Origin: Minisyncoccota bacterium
GTDB taxonomy: Bacteria > Patescibacteriota > Minisyncoccia > Minisyncoccales > CG1-02-41-26
Direction: 5' to 3'
Length of the DNA stretch: 42,519 nucleotides
Assembly: GCA_028718965.1 (NCBI GenBank)
Contig: JAQUKS010000005.1
Span: 1-42,519 of the forward strand
Shown here: positions 36,099-42,519 of the stretch, piece by piece
Position numbering within the stretch: the first letter of the stretch is position 1
How the letters are laid out: each line of letters begins with the position of its first letter
Notes under the pieces: model-generated
Told to the model about the DNA's origin: nothing
What the model saw: only the letters and a program-made list of their open reading frames with translations
Databases searched by the model: none
Made by a program: the position numbers and the translations under genes

Positions 36099-37312
36099 TT
36101 CAAATACTTCCTGCCTTTTAGCTTGTCCGGAAAGTACTCCTGCTCTTCCTGGTAATCGAAATTCGGGCTGTATTTGTAATCTTTGCCATAGCCCAGATCT
36201 TTCATCAGCTTGGTCGGAGCGTTGCGGATGTGCAAGGGCACGGGCAAATTGCCATGCTGCTCGACATCCTTCCTGGCCTTGCCGTAAGCCAGATAAAGCT
36301 CGTTGGACTTTTTGCATTTGGCCATATAGACCACTGCCTGGGCCAGAATGACGTTGCACTCGGGCAAACCGATGAAATGGCACGCGTTGTAGGCCGCGAC
36401 CGCCTGCTCTAAGGCCCGCGAGTTGGCCAGGCCGATGTCTTCGGAAGCGAAGCGCACCAGGCGTCGGGCCACATACAAGGGGTCTTCCCCTGCTTCAAGC
36501 ATCCTGGCCAGCCAGTATAAAGCCGCGTCAGCATCCGAGCCGCGCATTGATTTGTGCAAAGCGGAAATTATGTTGTAATGCTCGTCACCGTCCTTGTCAT
36601 AGAGCAAATACGATTTTTGAAAAGCCTCTTTTACAATGGCCGGATTGATCTCGGCGGAGATGGACGAGGCGTATTCCAAAACATTCAAAGCGGTCCTGGG
36701 ATCGCCATTGGACATTGCGGCGATTTTTTGCAAAATGCCCGGCTCTATTTTCAAAGACAAATTGCCCAATCCCCTGTTTTTGTCATTTAAAGCGTTTTCC
36801 AGAATGGCGGTTATCTGCGCGATTGATAATTGTTTCAAAACAAAAACCCGACACCTGGAAAGCAACGCGCCCCGCACTTCAAAGCTCGGGTTTTCGGTGG
36901 TGGCGCCGATTAAAGTAATCAAGCCGTTTTCCACGTGCGGCAGCAAGGCATCCTGCTGAATTTTGTTCCAGCGGTGAATCTCATCGATGAACAAAATGGT
37001 TTTTTTGTTCTGCCAGTCGTCCTGCTTGGCTCTTTTGATTACTTCCCTAAGCTCTTTCAAGCCGCTCGTCACCGCGCTGAATCTTATGAAATCAGCCTGG
37101 CTGGCTTTGGCGATAATCAGGGCCAGGGTGGTCTTACCGCAGCCCGGCGGGCCCCAGAAAATCATCGAGGGCAGCTTGTCCTGCGAGATAGCGGCCCTTA
37201 GCAGCTTGCCTTCGCCCACAATCTCCTCCTGGCCTGAAAACTCATCCAGTGTCTGCGGGCGCATTCTTTCGGCCAACGGCTGATTTTGATTTTTGGCTGA
37301 ATTATCCGTCAT
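36092..37312 (-). CDS. rarA: Replication-associated recombination protein A (AAA+ ATPase)
   Basis: [79 protein letters not shown]. Confidence 0.95.
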   Translation of the reverse strand: MTDNSAKNQNQPLAERMRPQTLDEFSGQEEIVGEGKLLRAAISQDKLPSMIFWGPPGCGKTTLALIIAKASQADFIRFSAVTSGLKELREVIKRAKQDDWQNKKTILFIDEIHRWNKIQQDALLPHVENGLITLIGATTENPSFEVRGALLSRCRVFVLKQLSIAQITAILENALNDKNRGLGNLSLKIEPGILQKIAAMSNGDPRTALNVLEYASSISAEINPAIVKEAFQKSYLLYDKDGDEHYNIISALHKSMRGSDADAALYWLARMLEAGEDPLYVARRLVRFASEDIGLANSRALEQAVAAYNACHFIGLPECNVILAQAVVYMAKCKKSNELYLAYGKARKDVEQHGNLPVPLHIRNAPTKLMKDLGYGKDYKYSPNFDYQEEQEYFPDKLKGRKYLKN

Positions 37313-37354
37313 TGGTTTCAATTTACTCTTTTTCAAACGCAAGGACAAGAACGA

Positions 37355-37388
37355 ATAAAAAGCTCCGGCCAAAGCCGGAGCTTTTTAT
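37355..37388. terminator. Terminator-like hairpin between ABC gene and rarA
   Basis: AAAAAGCTCCGGC-caaa-GCCGGAGCTTTTT. Confidence 0.8.
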
Positions 37389-39145
37389 TCGATGAATCCG
37401 CCCGCCTGAAGAGTCCAGAGTTTTTTATAAATGCCGTCCGGATGCTCCAAAAGCTGGCTATGATTGCCTTCTTCGACAATGCGGCCGTCTTGCACCACCA
37501 CGATACGGTCCATTTTGCGGATGGTTGAAAGCCTGTGCGCCACGACAATCACGGTTTTGTCTTTCATCAGTTCATCAATGGCCTCCTGAATCATCTTTTC
37601 GGAGGCGGAATCCAAGCTTGAAGTGGCTTCGTCCAGGACCAAGATAGGCGCGTTTTTCAGAATCGCCCTGGCAATGGCCACTCTTTGGCGTTCCCCTCCC
37701 GACAGCTTGATGCCGCGCTCGCCCACGTATGTGTTATATTTTTCGGGCAATTCGTTGATAAACTCATCACAGCGGGCGCTTTTAGCCGCTTCAATTACTT
37801 CCCGGTCAGTGGCTTGAGGGGCCCCGTAACGGATGTTTTCCATCAGGGTGCGGTGGAATAAAATCGGGTCTTGCGGCACCAGACTGATATTGGCCCTCAA
37901 GCTTTCCTGCTTCACTTTGGAGATGTTTTGCCCGTCAATTAAAATTTCCCCGGCGGCAAGCTCGTGAATCCTCAATAACAGCCTGATAATCGTTGTTTTG
38001 CCCGCGCCCGAAGGCCCGATTAAAGCCACTTTCTCATGACTGGCGATGGTGAGGTTGAAATCTTTCAGCACTGAACGTGTTTGATGATAATAAAAATCCG
38101 CTTTTCTTAATTCAATCATGCCCTTTTTTACTTGCAAATTTTTGGCATTGATGATATCGACGATTCCATGGGGCGTTTGCAGGATAGCGGTCATTTCTTC
38201 CGCGTCCGCGAGATTTTCATAGATATTGCGGATGATTTTGCCGAAATCCCAAACCCGGTCGAAAATATTAATCAGATAAACCTGCAGCAAAACAAAATCC
38301 CCGATCGTCAAAATGCCCTTCTGCCACAATCGAATGGCCAGATAAAAGCCGCCGATCTCCAAAGCGATTACCAGCAACCCCTGGCCGGCTTCGAAAAAAG
38401 CGGTCAAATCCCAGGTGAATTTGCGGATTTTCCTTAATTCTTCGGTGGTTTTGGCGAATCTCTTGACCTCTCTTGCGTAGCCGTTGAAAAGCTGGATGCT
38501 GTGAGCATTGGTAATGGTATCGGCCAGCAAGCCGGTAACTTCGGTTTCTTTGGCTGACCGTCTGATGTCATGCTTGATTTTATATCTGGAAAAAAGCCAA
38601 TTGACGGCTAAAAAAACCGCCAGCCAGACCAGAACAATCATTCCCAGCCAGAAATTGCGGCTGAACAAAACGAATACTATAATGGCGATGTTCACGAAAA
38701 GGGGCAGCAGGTTCCAGGTGATTTTGTCGTGAATCACCTCAAAAGCATTGGAAAACCATTTTATCCTTTTGGTAAGGGAGCCCACGAAATTATTCTCAAA
38801 AAAGTCATAGGAGTGCTTGTGCAAGTAAGTAAAGCAGGTATTGGACAAATCGGCAATTACCCGCGGCTGCAGATAAGTCATGCCGAAATTAGTTACCCGC
38901 CAGCATATCCAGCCAAATAAATCCAGGCCGAGCAAAATCATCAAAACCCCCAGTAGCTGGCCGACGATCTTATCAGGAGAATCCCCGGTAGTCAAAATAT
39001 CGAAAAACTTTTTCAAGAATAACGGAAAAACGGCATTATTGGCCGCCGCGGCCATTACCGCGAAAATAACAAAAAAGAACGACACCTTGTATTTTAAACA
39101 ATGCTGTAAATAGATTCGTAGTGTTTTTTTAGTGTTGTCTTTCAT
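37385..39145 (-). CDS. ABC transporter, fused permease/ATPase (exporter type)
   Basis: ALIGPSGAGKTTIIRLLLRI; GERGIKLSGGERQRVAIARAILKNAPILVLDEATSSLD. Confidence 0.93.
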   Translation of the reverse strand: MKDNTKKTLRIYLQHCLKYKVSFFFVIFAVMAAAANNAVFPLFLKKFFDILTTGDSPDKIVGQLLGVLMILLGLDLFGWICWRVTNFGMTYLQPRVIADLSNTCFTYLHKHSYDFFENNFVGSLTKRIKWFSNAFEVIHDKITWNLLPLFVNIAIIVFVLFSRNFWLGMIVLVWLAVFLAVNWLFSRYKIKHDIRRSAKETEVTGLLADTITNAHSIQLFNGYAREVKRFAKTTEELRKIRKFTWDLTAFFEAGQGLLVIALEIGGFYLAIRLWQKGILTIGDFVLLQVYLINIFDRVWDFGKIIRNIYENLADAEEMTAILQTPHGIVDIINAKNLQVKKGMIELRKADFYYHQTRSVLKDFNLTIASHEKVALIGPSGAGKTTIIRLLLRIHELAAGEILIDGQNISKVKQESLRANISLVPQDPILFHRTLMENIRYGAPQATDREVIEAAKSARCDEFINELPEKYNTYVGERGIKLSGGERQRVAIARAILKNAPILVLDEATSSLDSASEKMIQEAIDELMKDKTVIVVAHRLSTIRKMDRIVVVQDGRIVEEGNHSQLLEHPDGIYKKLWTLQAGGFIE

Positions 39146-39183
39146 ACCAAAAAATGGATTGAATATACCATAGCGCAAAATAA

Positions 39184-40242
39184 TTATCCTGCCAACTCCG
39201 TTATCCGGTATTTTTTTTGGCCCAGGCCAAGCTCGGCGGCCCTGTTAATTTGAATCCGGGGATCCAAGCCCGTAAAGCGCATCAGTTTTACCCCTAATTT
39301 TACCAGCCCCCGGCCCTGCGCCAAATCAAGGCTGGCCTGGTCGACGGCCACGATATCGTTTGAAGCCAGAAGGCCGATGTCCCCCATAACCGGTTCCTGC
39401 CTGTCTCTTACGCAATCACATCGGGCCGTGATACCCAGGAGAACATTTATAAAAAATGACTTCCTGCCCCGCAGGGCGCCCCAGGCATACTCGGCAATCT
39501 TTTCCTGCAACTCCTTTGACGACCCGCCAATCCAGGAGGCGGCGCCGAAATTACATTCGGATATGCATCGGCCGCAATTCAAGCATTTCCGATAATCGAT
39601 AACCGCCTTATTATTTTCCAAAATAATGGCGTGGGCAGGACACTCCATCAAGCAAAGGCCGCAGCCCTGGCATTTGGCCGAATCGATTTTTGCTCCGAAT
39701 GTGCCGGACTGGTGCATCGCCAGTTTGCCCGCCTTGCTGCCCAGGCCCATACCGATATTTTTAATAGCCGCTCCCATGCCCGATGAACCATGGCCGGTAA
39801 AATGGGAAACAGCCAGAATGGCATTATAGTTCTCCAGGGCCCTGCCCAGTTTAATCTCTTTGAAATAGCGCCCGTTTATCGGGACAATCGTTTCTTCGTC
39901 GCCTTTTTCCCCGTCCGCAATCACAATGGGAGCGAAATCAAAACCGTTATCCAGGGCAAGTTTTTTATGCGACGCTCCGAACGACCGCTCTCCTTTGTAT
40001 AAAACATTGCAATCCATTAAAGCCGCGTCCGCGACAACGGGCCGCAATTTAGCGTAAATCCCCTTGACCAGAAACGGGCTTAACCTGGTAGTGCTGGCTC
40101 TTTCGCCGAAATGCAGTTTTACGGCCACTCTGTCGCTGGCACCGAAAAAATCCCCGAAAGTTTGGAAAATTTTCCGGCCTGCCTCCTCTAAAAGGCAATC
40201 GGAGGGCTGGTTTAATTTTAGAAAATATACTTGCGCTGACAT
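39184..40242 (-). CDS. DUF362-type protein with two 4Fe-4S ferredoxin motifs
   Basis: CQGCGLCLMECP and CLNCGRCISEC; RVAVKLHFGERASTTRL; SHFTGHGSSGMGAAIKNIGMG. Confidence 0.85.
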   Translation of the reverse strand: MSAQVYFLKLNQPSDCLLEEAGRKIFQTFGDFFGASDRVAVKLHFGERASTTRLSPFLVKGIYAKLRPVVADAALMDCNVLYKGERSFGASHKKLALDNGFDFAPIVIADGEKGDEETIVPINGRYFKEIKLGRALENYNAILAVSHFTGHGSSGMGAAIKNIGMGLGSKAGKLAMHQSGTFGAKIDSAKCQGCGLCLMECPAHAIILENNKAVIDYRKCLNCGRCISECNFGAASWIGGSSKELQEKIAEYAWGALRGRKSFFINVLLGITARCDCVRDRQEPVMGDIGLLASNDIVAVDQASLDLAQGRGLVKLGVKLMRFTGLDPRIQINRAAELGLGQKKYRITELAG

Positions 40243-40250
40243 AAAACAAC

Positions 40251-40292
40251 CGAACACCCGATGTCCGCAAATCTTGTAACATCGGGTGTTCG
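40251..40292 (-). terminator. Hairpin between SIMPL gene and DUF362 gene
   Basis: CGAACACCCGATG (40251-40263) / CATCGGGTGTTCG (40280-40292), perfect 13-bp inverted repeat. Confidence 0.65.
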
Positions 40293-40316
40293 AAAAATTC
40301 AGGATGGTAATTGCTT

Positions 40317-41090
40317 TTACTTAACCCGATAAACCAAAGTAACCGTGGCTTTTACTTCCTGTTCGCCCGCCTGGATGTCCGGCGCGATTGAAGACAGCGA
40401 TTTTACCATCATCTCTCCCCCGCCCACGCCCACGGCCGTCGGATAATTCGCGTACTGGCTGGAATCCTCGTAAACATTGACCAGCTTTTTGATTTTCAGG
40501 CCGCTGTCGCTGGCTATCTTTTTGGCTTTAGTTTTGGCGTTGGCAATGGCATCAGCCAAAGCGGCCGCCTTGGCTGCCGCGGGGTCGTCTACGGTAAACT
40601 GCAAATCGCCAATCGAGTTGGCGCCCAGAGAAGTGGATCTTTCCAAAACATCGCCGATTTTCGTAAAGTCGCGGATTTTTACTCCTATCTGCTGGTTAAG
40701 CAGATATCCCCTGAAAACTCTTTCACCCTTGTCCAAGTAATCATATTGCTGACTTAAGTTGTAACTTAATGTCTGAATATCTTTTTCAGCCACGCCCGCT
40801 GACTTTATCGCGGCCAAGATATCGTTCATTTTTTCATTGTTTTCCTTGACAACGCCCGCCACTTTCATGCCTTCTGTTTTCACTCCCAAGTTTATGACAG
40901 CAACATCGGGAATTAATTTAAAACTTCCTTGAGCCGATATGCTTATCTCCCTGGGGTAATTGTTCCAGATTCCCCATAAATTGCCCAGTGACTGGGCCCC
41001 CCAGTAGCATACCTGCCCGGCCACCAGAATAATGGCCAGGGTTAAAAGGGACTTGGACAAATCGAGCTGTTTCGCTGTTCCGTTTGCCAT
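40317..41090 (-). CDS. SIMPL (DUF541) domain membrane-anchored protein
   Basis: ISISAQGSFKLIPDVAVINLGVKTEG; LADAIANAKTKAKKIASDSGLKIKKLVNVYEDS. Confidence 0.87.
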   Translation of the reverse strand: MANGTAKQLDLSKSLLTLAIILVAGQVCYWGAQSLGNLWGIWNNYPREISISAQGSFKLIPDVAVINLGVKTEGMKVAGVVKENNEKMNDILAAIKSAGVAEKDIQTLSYNLSQQYDYLDKGERVFRGYLLNQQIGVKIRDFTKIGDVLERSTSLGANSIGDLQFTVDDPAAAKAAALADAIANAKTKAKKIASDSGLKIKKLVNVYEDSSQYANYPTAVGVGGGEMMVKSLSSIAPDIQAGEQEVKATVTLVYRVK

Positions 41091-41218
41091 ATGATTTATT
41101 TTTAATTTATATTTTTTACGACAGAATAATTATAACAGAAAAAATAAAAATCAAGAAACTGCTGTGGAAAACAAAAAATCCCCCGAAATAAAGAGGGATT
41201 TTTTGTTTCTTGGAATTT

Positions 41219-41896
41219 TTAATTCCGTAATTTGTTCCTTAACTCTTCGATCATTTCTTTAGCTGTGTCCTTGCCGCCCAAACCGATAGCCAGCCCGCCG
41301 CTGATTACTATCAGGGCCACGAAACCGGTTACCAGAATTTGAATGATATCGCTGCCGATACCCAGCTGGCTCAAAGCCGCCAGAATGGCAAATACCCAAA
41401 TCGACCATCTTACCACCGAACCAATCCAGTTGACGTATTTGACGTCCATCTTGCCAACTACCGCCTTGACTAATTTCTCAAGAATATCCGCGACAATCAC
41501 CGCCACCACGAAAATGGCCGCGGCCACTATCACGTTAGGCAGCCAGGCAACGATGTTTTTCAGGAAATCCGCGAACTGGGCCATGCCCAGAATTTCCACG
41601 GCCGCCAGCAAGAAAACAATCACCAAAATCCATTTTACGAGGCCGCCGGCAAATCCGGACATCGACATCTTCAGCTCGGCCTTGCTCATCGCTTCTTCCC
41701 ATTTCGTTTTTTCAAAAATCCTGTCGAACTTGATTCTCTTTAAAATTTCAGCCACCAACTTGCCTAACCATACCGCGATAAACCAGCCGACGACAAAAAT
41801 GATAAGAGCGCCGATGAGCTTGGGAATAAACCCGGCGAAACCGTACCAAAGGTCGCTTAACGCTCCCAAGGTAACACTTGACCAATCTTGAATCAT
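41219..41896 (-). CDS. Conserved TM-helix (MscS-related) membrane protein
   Basis: FIPKLIGALIIFVVGWFIAVWLGKLVAEILKRIKFDRIFEK; GLAIGLGGKDTAKEMIEELR. Confidence 0.82.
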   Translation of the reverse strand: MIQDWSSVTLGALSDLWYGFAGFIPKLIGALIIFVVGWFIAVWLGKLVAEILKRIKFDRIFEKTKWEEAMSKAELKMSMSGFAGGLVKWILVIVFLLAAVEILGMAQFADFLKNIVAWLPNVIVAAAIFVVAVIVADILEKLVKAVVGKMDVKYVNWIGSVVRWSIWVFAILAALSQLGIGSDIIQILVTGFVALIVISGGLAIGLGGKDTAKEMIEELRNKLRN

Positions 41897-42053
41897 AATT
41901 TTGATTATTATTCGAATTATTATTGATTTAAAAGCCGACCTTTGGGGCTAAAATAATTGAAAATCCGCTTTATAATTCATATTTTCTGATTATACCATAA
42001 TCAAGGGCCGGTTGTTGAGTGAAACTGTGGATAACTTCAAAGCAACGTCGCAG

Positions 42054-42126
42054 TGGACCTTACCGGATTCGAACCGGTGACCTCCTCATTGCAAATGAGG
42101 CGCTCTACCAGCTGAGCTAAAGGCCC
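42054..42126 (-). tRNA. tRNA-Ala (anticodon TGC)
   Basis: GGGCCTTTAGCTCAGCTGGTAGAGCGCCTCATTTGCAATGAGGAGGTCACCGGTTCGAATCCGGTAAGGTCCA; G3:U70; no encoded CCA. Confidence 0.97.
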
Positions 42127-42182
42127 GTAGAGAACACGGAGCGCGGTGTTTTGCTTGCCCGAAAACATAGAAATTCAAACAG

Positions 42183-42254
42183 TGGGCGCGGAAGGAATCG
42201 GACCTTCAACCTCCTTTTTATCAGAAAGGCGTTCTACCACTGAACTACGCGCCC
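42183..42254 (-). tRNA. tRNA-Ile (anticodon GAT)
   Basis: GGGCGCGTAGTTCAGTGGTAGAACGCCTTTCTGATAAAAAGGAGGTTGAAGGTCCGATTCCTTCCGCGCCCA; full cloverleaf; no encoded CCA. Confidence 0.96.
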
Positions 42255-42299
42255 GATTATCATCATAACAATAACAAAAAACCTGACGGATTTCAAGAT

Positions 42300-42325
42300 A
42301 AAACAAAAACCCTTTTCAGGGTTTC
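42300..42325 (-). terminator. Terminator-like hairpin between 16S rRNA and tRNA-Ile
   Basis: AAACCC-tgaaaa-GGGTTT followed by TTGTTTTATC on the minus strand. Confidence 0.6.
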
Positions 42326-42480
42326 TGTTTCGCTGGTGATTGAAATTTGGTTCCTATAAGCTGTTTCGCCCGAGGCGGCCGCCTTTATGTTACAGCCAAA
42401 ATTTCGGGCTCCTTGGCCAATACCCACAGAGTTAAAACTCGAATTCCAAGCTTCAACTCTTATCAACCAAAATAATAAAT

Positions 42481-42519
42481 AGAAATGATCCACCGACAGG
42501 TTCCCCTACCGGTGCCTTG
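42481..42519 (-). rRNA. rrs: 16S rRNA, extreme 3' end only (helix 45 and tail)
   Basis: Minus strand CAAGGCACCGGTAGGGGAACCTGTCGGTGGATCATTTCT aligns with conserved CAAGGTAACCGTAGGGGAACCTGCGGTTGGATCACCTCC. Confidence 0.93.

Noticed and set aside
42360-42445. Cluster of NotI-like (GCGGCCGC), EcoRI (GAATTC) and HindIII (AAGCTT) sites in the 16S-tRNA spacer suggesting vector sequence
   Set aside because: The surrounding sequence is not a recognisable polylinker and continues smoothly into the tRNA and 16S; a vector screen would settle it.
1-42519. CRISPR array, transposase or prophage genes
   Set aside because: No regularly spaced repeats, IS-type ORFs or phage structural genes were seen.

Overview
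The window looks like chromosomal DNA from a streamlined bacterium, probably Patescibacteria/CPR (Parcubacteria-like). That placement is inferred from gene content and compactness, not from a database search. It holds about 45 CDS: argS (3' part), a LamG pseudopilin, gpmA, a short GAPDH, an ADP-forming acyl-CoA synthetase pair, glutamate dehydrogenase, orphan hisH-hisF with a YerC/TrpR-like regulator, and a radical SAM + aminotransferase + ornithine-cyclodeaminase-like cluster. These are followed by tyrS, dacA-mraY-murD-ftsW-murG, a Xer recombinase, two small membrane-protein cassettes, rpmA, pyrG, rplI, ctpA, thpR, a SemiSWEET, an amrS-like radical SAM gene, efp, greA, rarA, an ABC exporter, a DUF362/ferredoxin protein, tRNA-Ala, tRNA-Ile and the extreme 3' end of a 16S rRNA gene. 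The most striking signal is a linked set of observations. (1) The 16S 3' tail reads GGATCATTTCTATTT where the anti-Shine-Dalgarno (GGATCACCTCCTTT) should be. (2) Most genes lack a Shine-Dalgarno, and several have a -10-like hexamer 6-9 nt before the start codon, suggesting leaderless mRNAs. (3) A few accessory genes carry strong canonical SDs, one perfectly complementary to a canonical 16S tail, suggesting foreign origin. Other notable items are a perfect 46-bp palindrome in frame inside the acyl-CoA synthetase beta gene, two neighbouring membrane-protein genes with duplicated promoter/operator modules beside xer, a tRNA-Ile with C at T-loop position 55, and an EF-P with Arg at the modified-lysine position.
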